The notes beneath the pieces are model-generated. The model saw nothing but the letters and a program-made list of their open reading frames with translations, was not told the DNA's origin and ran no database searches. Source: Sulfitobacter brevis (GTDB taxonomy: Bacteria; Pseudomonadota; Alphaproteobacteria; Rhodobacterales; Rhodobacteraceae). From it: DNA of 64,000 nt. This document shows positions 8,308-17,038 of the stretch, piece after piece (the first letter of the stretch is position 1; each line of letters opens with the position of its first letter). The position numbers were made by a program, and so were the translations under genes. Location of the stretch: contig NZ_FOMW01000013.1 in NCBI RefSeq assembly GCF_900112755.1, positions 1 to 64,000 of the forward strand, given 5' to 3'.

Positions 8308-8745
8308 ATGACCCCCAATTCCCTACCGTTTCCGTCCCGTGACGTGCTGAAATCCCAAGCCAAACGGCTGCGCAGTGATCTCGCCGCGCGCGGGCAAATA
8401 CTCAGCCATGCCCAAGCGCTTGAAACCATCGCCCATCAATGGGGCGCACGCGACTGGAACACTTTGTCAGCCCAAGCCGGCCAATCGGCCTCCGGCTGGC
8501 ATCCCGGACAGCGTGTCACAGGCCGCTATCTCGGCCATAGCTTTGCAGGTGCAGTCAAAGCGGCGCGTCAAGCGTCCAGCGGTTTCTGGACGCTTACCGT
8601 GCGTTTTGACGAGCCTGTCGATGTGGTCACCTCACCGCTGTTCAGTTCTTTGCGCAGGCAGGTGGATACCACGATCAACGCCGAGGGCGTCTCGCCCAAT
8701 AAAACCTCTGACGGTCAGCCCCATATGGTGTTGAAACCCGCCTGA
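8308..8745 (+). CDS. Glyoxalase-superfamily protein (Glyoxalase_8 type)
   Basis: The 145-residue protein has an N-terminal helical segment with SRDVLKSQAKRLRSDLAARG and LSHAQALETIAHQWGARDWN, the pattern of proteins labelled Glyoxalase_8 (PF20066). A compact beta-rich region follows (GQRVTGRYLGHSFAGAV, WTLTVRFDEPVDVV). No metal ligand set of a true glyoxalase I is obvious, so an enzymatic role is not shown. The ATG at 8308 has aggag eight bases upstream; a GTG nine bases earlier would overlap that site. It is convergent with the N-demethylase family gene. Confidence 0.7.
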   Translation: MTPNSLPFPSRDVLKSQAKRLRSDLAARGQILSHAQALETIAHQWGARDWNTLSAQAGQSASGWHPGQRVTGRYLGHSFAGAVKAARQASSGFWTLTVRFDEPVDVVTSPLFSSLRRQVDTTINAEGVSPNKTSDGQPHMVLKPA

Positions 8746-8810
8746 GGACATAAGCCAACCCAAGCCGCCGCGCTTTGCCCTCTGACGAGGCCCAAGCGCG
8801 GCGCAACGGA

Positions 8811-9518
8811 TTAACTGCGCACCACCCAAGTGTGAATGCTAAACACCACCGCGTCGCTCTGTGGCATCCGCACAATGCATTGCCGTTCCGAGCGCACATA
8901 TTCCGGCAATCCGGTCGCGGCAATCCGCACCGGCTGGTGCAGTTCAGCATTGCCATAGGCAAGCTTGTTGAACCGCCACAGCGGTCGACCCACCTGCACC
9001 CCGTCAAATAACCGTTGCACCCGCCGCGCCAGATCCCCGTCATACTCCGCCACCGGCACATGGATATCTGTCAGCGGCCTGCCGACCTTATCCGACAATT
9101 TCCAACTGGCCGGAAAGCATAGCACCGCAGCGGTCAGTACATGTTGGTCGCCCTGTTTTTGCAAAATGCAAATGTCTTCCTGCACCAGATGACCCAGTGT
9201 CCAAAGCGGGCGGTCATAGTCAATCGTCACCTCTCGCCCGTCCGGGCACACAATCTGCCCAGCGCCCAGCTTAAACCCCAATTCCGGCAGAAACGCCAAA
9301 GTAGCGCCCAGCACTTCGCGCGCGGCACCAAGCGCCGCGGGCGCACACCAGAGCACATCGGGCTCGTGGCTTTCCAGCAACGCAATACGCCGCGCCATTT
9401 GGCCCGCATAGGCCTCATCGACGCGCAGCCAATCCTCAGCCTCGCACGGGGCAACCCCCGGCAACGCCGGTGCGCCGCCCATTTCAGCGGGCAAACTATT
9501 CTGCAAAATCTCGGTCAT
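8811..9518 (-). CDS. Heme-dependent oxidative N-demethylase family (DUF3445)
   Basis: The 235-residue protein fits the PF11927 family (HODM alpha-subunit-like), whose members oxidatively demethylate secondary amines such as dimethylamine, in roseobacters as part of dimethylamine monooxygenase. Typical blocks are PGVAPCEAEDWLRVDEAY near the start, ALCFPASWKLSDKVGRPLTDIHVPV in the middle, and the WRFNKLAYGNAELHQP and VRSERQCIVRMPQSDAVVFS segments. The ATG at 9518 fits this N-terminus; the same frame stays open far into dddP on the other strand but that part is a shadow. No ferredoxin, flavin subunit or gmaS gene is adjacent, so the substrate is unassigned. Confidence 0.8.
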   Translation of the reverse strand: MTEILQNSLPAEMGGAPALPGVAPCEAEDWLRVDEAYAGQMARRIALLESHEPDVLWCAPAALGAAREVLGATLAFLPELGFKLGAGQIVCPDGREVTIDYDRPLWTLGHLVQEDICILQKQGDQHVLTAAVLCFPASWKLSDKVGRPLTDIHVPVAEYDGDLARRVQRLFDGVQVGRPLWRFNKLAYGNAELHQPVRIAATGLPEYVRSERQCIVRMPQSDAVVFSIHTWVVRS

Positions 9519-9644
9519 CTTTCGTCTGATACGACAGAGTTTTCGGTCTGTCCTGCAAAAAACGACGCTTTTACGTCGGTTACAGCGCGGTGCGCGGCGC
9601 AGCTTCTTCCGATGCTGAAGCCAGCCGCAACCCAAAGGTGCCCC

Positions 9645-10985
9645 ATGAACCAGCACTACCGCGATGCCCGCAAGATCGATCCCAGCGCCGGACCCACGCT
9701 GCCCGACGGCTCCCCCAACAACAATGATCGGGTCGAGATTGGCCCCACCGCCCTTGCTTACGGTGAATGGCAGGCCGCTGGCCTCACCCCGCCCGATTTG
9801 CCCAGCATGCGGCGCTTCCGCTGGGAGCGGCTGACCCAAGCGCTGGTTACGCGCGACTACGGTGGCATCCTGCTCTTCGACCCGCTCAACATCCGTTACG
9901 CCACTGACAGTACCAACATGCAACTCTGGAACACCCACAACCCGTTCCGCGCCGTGTTGCTCTGTGCCGATGGCTATATGGTGATCTGGGACTATAAAAA
10001 CGCCATGTTCCTTAGCAGCTTTAACCCATTGGTGCGCGAGCAACGCACCGGTGCCGATCTGTTCTACTTCGGGCGCGGCGACAAGATCGACGCCCCGGCC
10101 GATACCTTTGCCAGTGAGGTCCGCGCCGTGCTGGCCGAACACGCTGGCACAAACACGCGGCTGGCGGTCGACAAGATCATGCTGCACGGTCTGCGCGCTC
10201 TCGAAGCACAGGGGCTACAGATCATGGACGGCGAGGAGGTCACCGAGAAGACCCGCGCAATTAAAGGCCCCGACGAAATCCTCGCGATGCGCTGCGCTTC
10301 CCATGCCTGTGAGACCGCCGTACAGGCAATGGAGAATTTCGCCCGTCGCGAGGTGCCGCAGGGCACCACCAGCGAAGATGACATCTGGGCCGTGATGCAT
10401 GCCGAAAACATCCGTCGCGGTGGTGAGTGGATCGAGACGCGCCTGCTGTCTTCAGGTCCGCGCACCAACCCGTGGTTTCAAGAATGCGGTCCGCGCATCA
10501 TGCAAAATAACGAAATCCTCGCCTTTGATACCGACCTGATCGGCAGCTACGGCATCTGCATCGACATCAGCCGGACATGGTGGATCGGCGATGAGAAACC
10601 CCGCGCTGATATGATCTATGCCATGCAGCACGGGGTCGAGCATATCATGACCAACAAGCAGCTGCTGCGCCCCGGCGTCACCATCCCTGAATTGAGCGCC
10701 GGCACCCATGTGCTCGACGCGCAGTTCCAGAAGCAGAAATATGGCTGCCTGATGCACGGCGTGGGTCTGTGCGACGAATGGCCGATGGTCGCCTACCCTG
10801 ACCGTGCCGTTGCGGGGGCGTATGACTATCCGCTTGAACCCGGGATGGTGCTCTGCGTCGAGGCGCTGGTCTCCCCCGAAGGAGGCGATTTTTCGATCAA
10901 GCTCGAAGATCAGGTCCTCATCACCGAAGACGGTTTTGAAGACCTGACGAGCTATCCGTTTGATCCAGCTTTGATGGGCGCCTGA
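9645..10985 (+). CDS. dddP: DMSP lyase DddP (M24-fold metalloenzyme)
   Basis: The 446-residue protein cleaves dimethylsulfoniopropionate to dimethyl sulfide and acrylate. It has the creatinase/prolidase-like N-domain and a C-terminal pita-bread M24 domain. The metal and catalytic ligands reported for roseobacter DddP all fall at the expected numbers here: Asp295 and Asp297 (AFDTDLIG), Asp307 (CIDISRTWW), His371 (LMHGVGLCDEWP), Glu406 (VLCVEA) and Glu421 (KLEDQV). The start MNQHYRDARKIDPS and the length equal known DddP. Peptidase M24 relatives differ in the ISRTWW and DSTNMQLWNTHNPF regions. It is divergent from the N-demethylase family gene and convergent, two bases apart, with the PLP enzyme gene. 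Confidence 0.95.
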   Translation: MNQHYRDARKIDPSAGPTLPDGSPNNNDRVEIGPTALAYGEWQAAGLTPPDLPSMRRFRWERLTQALVTRDYGGILLFDPLNIRYATDSTNMQLWNTHNPFRAVLLCADGYMVIWDYKNAMFLSSFNPLVREQRTGADLFYFGRGDKIDAPADTFASEVRAVLAEHAGTNTRLAVDKIMLHGLRALEAQGLQIMDGEEVTEKTRAIKGPDEILAMRCASHACETAVQAMENFARREVPQGTTSEDDIWAVMHAENIRRGGEWIETRLLSSGPRTNPWFQECGPRIMQNNEILAFDTDLIGSYGICIDISRTWWIGDEKPRADMIYAMQHGVEHIMTNKQLLRPGVTIPELSAGTHVLDAQFQKQKYGCLMHGVGLCDEWPMVAYPDRAVAGAYDYPLEPGMVLCVEALVSPEGGDFSIKLEDQVLITEDGFEDLTSYPFDPALMGA

Positions 10986-10987
10986 CC

Positions 10988-12142
10988 CTATTGGCCCAGC
11001 GCCTGCGCGAGATCATCGCGCAGGTCGCCCGCGTCTTCGATCCCGACCGATACACGCAACAAACCTTCGGGGATGCCGGTATGCGGCTCGATGGTGTGGC
11101 GATGTTCGACAAGGCTCTCTACCCCGCCCAGCGATGTGGCGCGGTGGAACAGTTGTAACCGCCCCGCAACCCGCAGCGCCTCGGCCCCGCCGCCCCGCAC
11201 CACGAAGGACAACAGGCTGCCATAGCCACCGCTCATCTGTCGCGCGGCTACCGCATGGCCGGGGTGGGAGGGCAGACCGGGGTAAAGCACCGTCTCAACA
11301 CGCGGGTGATCAAGCAGATATTCCGCCAGTGCCATCGCGTTGTTCGACATCTCCCGCATTCTCAAGGGCAGCGTGCGCATCCCGCGTGTCAGCAACCACG
11401 CCTCCATCGGCCCCAAGACCGCGCCTGCGCTGTCACGGTCATCGCGGATCATCTGCCAAATGCGGCTGTCGATATCGCGCACCGCCAGCGATCCGGCCAG
11501 CACATCGGAATGCCCGTTAATGCCCTTGGTCGCCGAATGCATCACGATATCCGCGCCCAGCGCCAATGGCTGGCTTAACACCGGGCTGGCCGCCGTACTA
11601 TCAACCGCAAGCACTGCGCCTACCGCATGGGCAGCCTCGGCGGCGGCCGACACATCGACAATCCGCAGCCACGGGTTGGAAGGCGTCTCTACCCAGACCA
11701 AGACCGGACGATGCGCCTCACAGGCCGCAGCGAGCGCGGCGCTGTCCGACGCCTCAACCTCATGCAGTGAAATCTCGCGACGGGTGCAGAAATCGCGGAT
11801 CCACTTGGTCGTTCCCCAATAGATCTGGCTCTGCACCAGAACCGAGGCCCCGTTCGGCACTGTGCGAAACAAGGCAGCAATCGCCGCCATGCCCGAGGGA
11901 AACAGCGCCGTGTCGCCTGCCCCCTCCAATTGTGACAACACGCGCTCGGCCACCCTGACATTTTCGTTGTGCGAGCGCAGATAGACGTTGTTACCATTCA
12001 CCAACTGGTAGTCCGCATCACGCATATAGGTGGTGGCAAATTGCACCGGCGGTACGACCCCGCCGCTGGCCTGATCGACAGCACCGGCGGCCTGCGCCGC
12101 TATGGTGGCAGGGTGCAAACGGTCGGTCGGGGTCTTGGTCAT
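10988..12142 (-). CDS. Cys/Met-metabolism PLP enzyme (cystathionine synthase/lyase type)
   Basis: The 384-residue protein belongs to the gamma-family of PLP trans-sulfuration enzymes (PF01053). The phosphate-binding loop is FPSGMAAIAA, the conserved WVETPSNPWLRI and AVDSTAASP follow, and Lys206 in MHSATKGINGHSD forms the Schiff base. The C-terminal SLGGVESLVEHR is also standard. Members act as cystathionine gamma-synthase, cystathionine gamma-lyase or methionine gamma-lyase, and I cannot distinguish these here. It is transcribed toward dddP. A link with DMSP-derived sulfur is possible but is inferred only from the position. Confidence 0.85.
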   Translation of the reverse strand: MTKTPTDRLHPATIAAQAAGAVDQASGGVVPPVQFATTYMRDADYQLVNGNNVYLRSHNENVRVAERVLSQLEGAGDTALFPSGMAAIAALFRTVPNGASVLVQSQIYWGTTKWIRDFCTRREISLHEVEASDSAALAAACEAHRPVLVWVETPSNPWLRIVDVSAAAEAAHAVGAVLAVDSTAASPVLSQPLALGADIVMHSATKGINGHSDVLAGSLAVRDIDSRIWQMIRDDRDSAGAVLGPMEAWLLTRGMRTLPLRMREMSNNAMALAEYLLDHPRVETVLYPGLPSHPGHAVAARQMSGGYGSLLSFVVRGGGAEALRVAGRLQLFHRATSLGGVESLVEHRHTIEPHTGIPEGLLRVSVGIEDAGDLRDDLAQALGQ

Positions 12143-12333
12143 GATGCGGGCTTTCCTGAAAACATAAGCTGTTGCGCCTTGTGGTACACGTCGTCTGATC
12201 GACTGGCAAACCCTCTCGGCATAGGTTTCAGATCGCAGCCGCTCGCGTCACGCCTGCGTGACAGTGCTGACACGATCCTTGCAGATACCCCGCGCGCAGG
12301 CCACCTTGCACCAGCGGCGATGAGGAACCACAG

Positions 12334-13548
12334 ATGACCAGCGAGAATATCACCTTTTCCGGCCATGACGGCAGCACGCTAGCGGCGCGCCTTGATATGC
12401 CGGACGGCCCGCATCTCGCCACCGCCCTCTTCGCGCATTGCTTTACCTGCGGCAAAGATGTCCATGCCGCCCGCCGCATCGCCGCGCGCCTTGCGGCAAT
12501 GGGATTTGCCGTGCTGCGCTTCGATTTCACCGGCCTAGGCAGTTCTGAGGGCGCATTCGCCAATACGTCCTTCACCTCCAACGTTGATGACCTCTTTGCC
12601 GCCTGCCGCTATCTTGATGACCGCGGCATGCCGCCGAGCTTGATGGTAGGCCACTCGCTTGGCGGGGCGGCTGTGCTCAAGGCCGCCAGCCAGATGCCAC
12701 AGATCAAAGCCGTCGCCACGCTCGGTGCGCCCTTTGACCCCGGCCATGTTACCCACAACTTCGCCGATGCTTTGCCCGAGATACGCAAGAACGGCGAAGC
12801 CGAGGTCAGCTTGGGCGGCCGCCCGTTCCGCATCAGCAAAAGGTTTGTCGATGACATCTCGGCCGTCTCCCTTGGAGCCTCAATCGCCAAATTGGGAGCC
12901 GCCTTACTGGTGATGCACGCGCCGCTGGATGCAGTCGTGAGCATCGACAACGCCAGCCGGATCTTTCTGGCCGCCAAACACCCCCGCAGCTTTGTCACAC
13001 TCGACGATGCCGACCACCTGATCACCCGCGCCAAAGACGCCGAATACGCCGCAGAGGTGATCGCCGCTTGGGCGGGGCGTTACCTGTCCCTCAGGCCCCC
13101 CGCGCCACCGCCCGGCGCGCCCGAGGGCATTGTTCGGGTTGCCGAAGCCGATCCCGACGGGTTCTTGCAAGATGTAAACGCAGGGCCACACCACCACGCG
13201 CTGGCGGATGAACCGCTCGCCTATGGCGGCACCAACCGCGGGATGAGCCCTTACGGCTTTCTGTCCGCAGGGTTGGGCGCCTGCACCTCGATGACCATCC
13301 GCATGTACGCGCGGCGCAAAGGCTGGCCGCTGGAACACGTGAGCGTCGATGTCTGCCACGACAAGGTCCATGCCCAGGACGCAAGCACCGGATCAGGCGA
13401 CAAGATCGACACATGGCGCCGCCGCATCCGGCTCACGGGCCCGCTGGACGCAGACCAGCGCCAGCGCCTGCTTGAGATCGCCGACAAATGCCCCGTTCAC
13501 CGCACGTTAGAGCGTACCTCCCAAGTGCTCACCGAACTCCTCCCCTGA
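12334..13548 (+). CDS. Alpha/beta hydrolase-OsmC fusion protein
   Basis: The 404-residue protein joins two folds. Residues 1 to about 250 are an alpha/beta hydrolase with the nucleophile elbow VGHSLGGAA (Ser108), Asp in HAPLDAVVS and His in DDADHLIT. Residues about 265-404 are an OsmC/Ohr-like thiol peroxidase domain, with the first redox Cys in [25 protein letters not shown] sequence and the second in [11 protein letters not shown]. OsmC proteins reduce organic hydroperoxides; the hydrolase partner may release the substrate from an ester or thioester. Such fusions occur in several proteobacteria and are not an assembly artefact. It is divergent from the PLP enzyme gene. Confidence 0.9.
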   Translation: MTSENITFSGHDGSTLAARLDMPDGPHLATALFAHCFTCGKDVHAARRIAARLAAMGFAVLRFDFTGLGSSEGAFANTSFTSNVDDLFAACRYLDDRGMPPSLMVGHSLGGAAVLKAASQMPQIKAVATLGAPFDPGHVTHNFADALPEIRKNGEAEVSLGGRPFRISKRFVDDISAVSLGASIAKLGAALLVMHAPLDAVVSIDNASRIFLAAKHPRSFVTLDDADHLITRAKDAEYAAEVIAAWAGRYLSLRPPAPPPGAPEGIVRVAEADPDGFLQDVNAGPHHHALADEPLAYGGTNRGMSPYGFLSAGLGACTSMTIRMYARRKGWPLEHVSVDVCHDKVHAQDASTGSGDKIDTWRRRIRLTGPLDADQRQRLLEIADKCPVHRTLERTSQVLTELLP

Positions 13549-13570
13549 CCCAGATACTCACGTCAGTTGG

Positions 13571-13617
13571 CCCCCTAAACTCGGGGGGACGCCCGCAGGA
13601 CGGGGGGCAGCGCCCCC
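13571..13617. repeat. GC-rich paired hairpins after the fusion gene
   Basis: Two adjacent palindromes lie here: ccccc-taaactc-ggggg (around 13571-13588) and gggggc-agc-gccccc (13603-13617), separated by a Gly/Cys-codon-like GC stretch. No T-tract follows. It resembles a REP-like or transcript-stabilising intergenic element. The rest of 13549-13751 shows no gene. Confidence 0.4.
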
Positions 13618-13751
13618 TCAATCCTGCCGGTTTTCACTAGCCCCTCACTTCTACGCACACCCGCCTGCTCCCCTTTGACTTGTCCTGAACCGTCCTACAG
13701 TCTATTGCGCCCCTGATCCCTGCCCCCAAGACAGCAAAAGGTGCGCCGCCC

Positions 13752-15056
13752 ATGATCCCCCGCTATTCCCGCCCCGAGATGGTTGCCATTTGGTCGCCCG
13801 AGACCAAGTTCAAAATCTGGTACGAGATCGAAGCCCATGCCTGCGAAGCAATGGCCGATCTGGGTGTCATCCCCCGCGCCAATGCCGATGCCGTCTGGAA
13901 AGCCAAGGACGTCACCTTTGACGTGGCCCGCATTGATGAGATCGAAGCCGTCACTAAACACGACGTCATTGCCTTCTTGACCCATCTTGCCGAACACATA
14001 GGCAGCGACGAAGCCCGCTTTGTGCACCAAGGCATGACTTCCTCGGATGTGCTCGACACCTGCTTTAACGTGCAGCTCACCCGTGCCGCCGATATCCTGA
14101 TCGCCGATACCGAAGGTCTGCTCGCCGCGCTAAAACGCCGTGCGCTGGAGCATAAAGACACCATTCGCATCGGTCGCAGCCACGGCATCCATGCCGAGCC
14201 GACCACCATGGGCCTGACCTTCGCGCGTTTCTACGCCGAGATGGACCGCAACCTTGCCCGCCTACGTGTGGCCCGCGATGAGATTGCCACTGGTGCGATC
14301 TCGGGCGCTGTCGGCACCTTCGCCAATATCGATCCGGCGGTCGAAGAGCATGTCTGCGCTAAGCTTGGCCTCAAGCCCGAGCCGATCAGCACGCAGGTGA
14401 TCCCGCGCGACCGTCACGCGGCGTTCTTTGCAGCCCTTGGTGTGGTCTCCTCCTCCATCGAAAACATCGCGATCGAAGTCCGCCACATGCAGCGCACCGA
14501 AGTGCTGGAGGCCGAAGAGTTCTTCTCTGCCGGTCAAAAGGGCTCCTCCGCGATGCCGCACAAACGCAACCCGGTGCTGACCGAAAACCTTACCGGCCTT
14601 GCGCGTCTGGTGCGGATGGCCGTTGTGCCGGCTTTGGAAAACGTCGCCCTGTGGCACGAGCGCGATATTTCGCACTCCTCGGTCGAGCGTAACATTGGCC
14701 CTGACACTACCATCACGCTCGATTTTGCCCTGTCGCGCCTGACCGGCGTGATCGACAAGCTGGTGATTTACCCCGAGAACATGCTCGCCAATATGAACAA
14801 GTTCCGCGGCTTGGTCATGTCCCAGCGCGTGCTGCTGGCCCTAACCCAAGCTGGCGTCAGCCGTGAGGATTCCTACAAGCTCGTTCAGCGCAATGCGATG
14901 AAGGTCTGGGAAGAGGGCAAGGATTTCAAAACTGAGCTTTTGGGCGATGCAGATGTGCTCGAGGCACTCAGCGCCGAAGAAATCGAAGAGAAATTCGACC
15001 TTGGCTATCATACCAAACATGTCGACACGATCTTCAAGCGGGTTTTCGGCGACTGA
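13752..15056 (+). CDS. purB: Adenylosuccinate lyase
   Basis: The 434-residue enzyme acts twice in purine synthesis: it splits SAICAR to AICAR plus fumarate and adenylosuccinate to AMP plus fumarate. It begins MIPRYSRPEMVAIWSPE, the usual alphaproteobacterial start, and carries FVHQGMTSSDVLDT, the GRSHGIHAEPTTMG block with the catalytic His, and the fumarase/lyase signature GSSAMPHKRNP (about residues 263-273). Length matches the short bacterial PurB class. It is preceded by a 200-base intergenic region and followed by genes for small secreted proteins. Confidence 0.97.
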   Translation: MIPRYSRPEMVAIWSPETKFKIWYEIEAHACEAMADLGVIPRANADAVWKAKDVTFDVARIDEIEAVTKHDVIAFLTHLAEHIGSDEARFVHQGMTSSDVLDTCFNVQLTRAADILIADTEGLLAALKRRALEHKDTIRIGRSHGIHAEPTTMGLTFARFYAEMDRNLARLRVARDEIATGAISGAVGTFANIDPAVEEHVCAKLGLKPEPISTQVIPRDRHAAFFAALGVVSSSIENIAIEVRHMQRTEVLEAEEFFSAGQKGSSAMPHKRNPVLTENLTGLARLVRMAVVPALENVALWHERDISHSSVERNIGPDTTITLDFALSRLTGVIDKLVIYPENMLANMNKFRGLVMSQRVLLALTQAGVSREDSYKLVQRNAMKVWEEGKDFKTELLGDADVLEALSAEEIEEKFDLGYHTKHVDTIFKRVFGD

Positions 15057-15174
15057 TCTGTCGCCCAGATACACCGGCCATACGCCGCGCAGCCCCCATA
15101 CTGCGCGGCGTTTTCTTTTGGTGAAATCCGCGTTTCGCGGTACAGTAAGGCACCCACAATGACGGAGCTTCCAG

Positions 15175-15333
15175 ATGACTTACAAGGTTCTCGCCGCTTC
15201 CTTCGCATTGGTGCTCGCCCCCGCTCTTGGCATCGCTGCAGGGTGCGATCACGACAAGCAAACATTCTCCTGCGCGCAAGGATCAAGCTTTGATCCGGTC
15301 AGCGGCACCTGCACGACAGACGTCACGATCTGA
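15175..15333 (+). CDS. Small secreted protein with a two-Cys motif
   Basis: The 52-residue product has a signal peptide (MTYKVLAASFALVLAPALG) and a short mature part, CDHDKQTFSCAQGSSFD followed by PVSGTC. A ggag site lies nine bases before the ATG. The C-x2-G-x2-[FY]-D-x2-[ST]-x-[ST]C-like pattern, as found in short chitin-binding-like Cys motifs, recurs in the next gene (CEDGQVYDKKTKTC). The gene is short enough to be missed by length filters. Function is unknown; it is probably periplasmic or extracellular. Confidence 0.65.
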   Translation: MTYKVLAASFALVLAPALGIAAGCDHDKQTFSCAQGSSFDPVSGTCTTDVTI

Positions 15334-15468
15334 CCCTGCGCACGATGAAGTGAACGGCAAAAGGCTCGGCACTCTTTACCGGTGACCGCGGCGTGCTAGG
15401 TTTATGACAGGCGCGTCAGGTTTCGCGCGCCGACTGAGCTTAACCCGTTTTGTCGGAGTTCCCTGATC

Positions 15469-15990
15469 ATGCGTTTTCTAGCCCTTGCCGCCCTCAGCCT
15501 TGCCCTGCCCGCCGGCCTGTTCGCCGCAGGGGCCAACGAGGAGACTGCACCGCCCAAACCAAAATGCGAAGACGGGCAGGTTTATGACAAGAAAACCAAA
15601 ACATGTGTGGATGCGAAAGACAGCCGCCTTGATGACGACGCGCGTTATGAAACGGTGCGCCAGCTGGCCCATGCCGGACGCTACAGCGATGCGCAGACCG
15701 TTCTGGCCGAGATGGAGGCCACCGACGACCGCACTCTGACCTATCTGGGCTTCACCACCCGCAAACTGGGCGATGTAGCGGGCGGCATGGCGTTTTATGA
15801 ACGCGCTCTCGCCGCCAATCCTGCCAATACTCTGGCGCATTCTTATATGGGCCAAGCATTGGTCGAGCAGGGCCAGATCAGTGCCGCACTTCAGCACTTA
15901 CGCGCCATTCGTGCGGCGGGCGGCTCAGGCACATGGGCCGAAGCCTCGCTCCGCACCGCGATTGCCACGGGTCAGACCTTTACCTACTGA
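15469..15990 (+). CDS. Secreted TPR-repeat protein with a two-Cys motif
   Basis: The 173-residue product starts with a signal peptide (MRFLALAALSLALPAGLFAA). It has a Cys pair in PKCEDGQVYDKKTKTCVD (about residues 33-48), then two to three tetratricopeptide-type helix pairs (YETVRQLAHAGRYSDAQTVL, LTYLGFTTRKLGDVAGGMAF, LAHSYMGQALVEQGQISAAL). TPR repeats usually carry protein-protein contacts. It is probably periplasmic. A ggagttccc site lies before the ATG. The Cys motif ties it to the small protein encoded just upstream. Confidence 0.75.
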   Translation: MRFLALAALSLALPAGLFAAGANEETAPPKPKCEDGQVYDKKTKTCVDAKDSRLDDDARYETVRQLAHAGRYSDAQTVLAEMEATDDRTLTYLGFTTRKLGDVAGGMAFYERALAANPANTLAHSYMGQALVEQGQISAALQHLRAIRAAGGSGTWAEASLRTAIATGQTFTY

Positions 15991-16098
15991 TCCTGTCCGT
16001 TCGCCACACCAAATAACCTCAGGCAGGCCGCGCATGGTTGTTGACCACAGCGCGGCGGGCTATGTCAGGGGCTAGATTTCCCTGATCCCGCAAGGCCC

Positions 16099-17004
16099 AT
16101 GTCAGAACCAGCCCCCCGCGACACTTTCAATATCCGCCTGCGCCGCTTGAGCCATTATGTGACCAATGCGGTGATCGTCGGGATCATCCGCACTGGCCTC
16201 GCCTTGCCCTACGCGGCGCGGATCCGGTCGGTCGGCTGGGTGGTGCAGCATGTCATCGGCCCCGTGGCCGGATACCGCAAGCGGGCGCTCGACAATCTGG
16301 CGCTGGTGCGCCCTGATCTGACGCCGCAGGCCCGTGCGCAGATCGCCAGCGCCTGCCTCAACAATGTCGGCCGGACCTTCATCGAAAATTACTCGGCCGA
16401 TGATTTTCCCCGCCGCATGGCTCGAAACGTCCCGCGCGGCGCGGGTGTGGAGCCGCTGCGCGCTGCCACCGACAACGGCCAAGCCGTGATCCTCGTCACC
16501 GGACATTTCGGCAATTACGAAGCGACGCGGGCAGCCCTTGTGGCACAGGGCTACAATATCGGTGGTCTCTACCGTGATATGAAGAACCCCTATTTCAACG
16601 CCCATTACGTGAAGACGATGGAAGCTTTTGGCGGACCGGTTTTTCCGCAAGGGCGGCGCGGCACGGCGGGGTTTGTGCGGCATTTGAAAGACGGCGGCTT
16701 GTTGGTGCTGCTGTTTGATCAGCACGTCCAGAAAGCCCCGATACTTGATTTCATGGGCCAGCCTGCCCGCACCGCCGTTTCGGCGGCAGAACTGGCGCTG
16801 CGATATAACGCCTTGCTCATCCCGTTCTATGGCCTTCGCCAGCCCGACGGGCTGAGCTTTGATACTGTGCTCGAAGCGCCAGTGCCGCATAGCGATCCCG
16901 AGACCATGACCCTAGCCCTCAACGACAGCCTGTCAGCCCGCGTACGGGACAATCCTGAACAATGGTTTTGGGTGCATCGCCGCTGGCGCAGTCACGAAAG
17001 CTAG
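16099..17004 (+). CDS. Lipid A biosynthesis acyltransferase (LpxL/HtrB-like)
   Basis: The 301-residue protein belongs to the LpxL/LpxM family (PF03279), which adds secondary acyl chains to lipid A at the inner membrane. It has an N-terminal hydrophobic segment, the catalytic HX4E motif as His136 and Glu141 in TGHFGNYEATR, and the conserved LLFDQHV and PFYGLRQPDGLSF-type blocks. The C-terminus ends in the family's NPEQWFWVHRRW motif. The chain-length preference cannot be read from the sequence. It is convergent with the DUF1223 gene across 34 bases. Confidence 0.9.
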   Translation: MSEPAPRDTFNIRLRRLSHYVTNAVIVGIIRTGLALPYAARIRSVGWVVQHVIGPVAGYRKRALDNLALVRPDLTPQARAQIASACLNNVGRTFIENYSADDFPRRMARNVPRGAGVEPLRAATDNGQAVILVTGHFGNYEATRAALVAQGYNIGGLYRDMKNPYFNAHYVKTMEAFGGPVFPQGRRGTAGFVRHLKDGGLLVLLFDQHVQKAPILDFMGQPARTAVSAAELALRYNALLIPFYGLRQPDGLSFDTVLEAPVPHSDPETMTLALNDSLSARVRDNPEQWFWVHRRWRSHES

Positions 17005-17038
17005 GGCCTGCTCGACCAAGCGAATTGTCTAGCGGTTT

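Noticed and set aside
9141..9644. Upstream extension of dddP (168 more codons)
   Set aside because: It would overlap the N-demethylase gene antisense, and known DddP proteins begin at MNQHY.
8811..10187. A 458-residue minus-strand frame crossing into dddP
   Set aside because: Only the part from the ATG at 9518 matches the N-demethylase family; the rest is the antisense shadow of dddP, whose ligands are all present.
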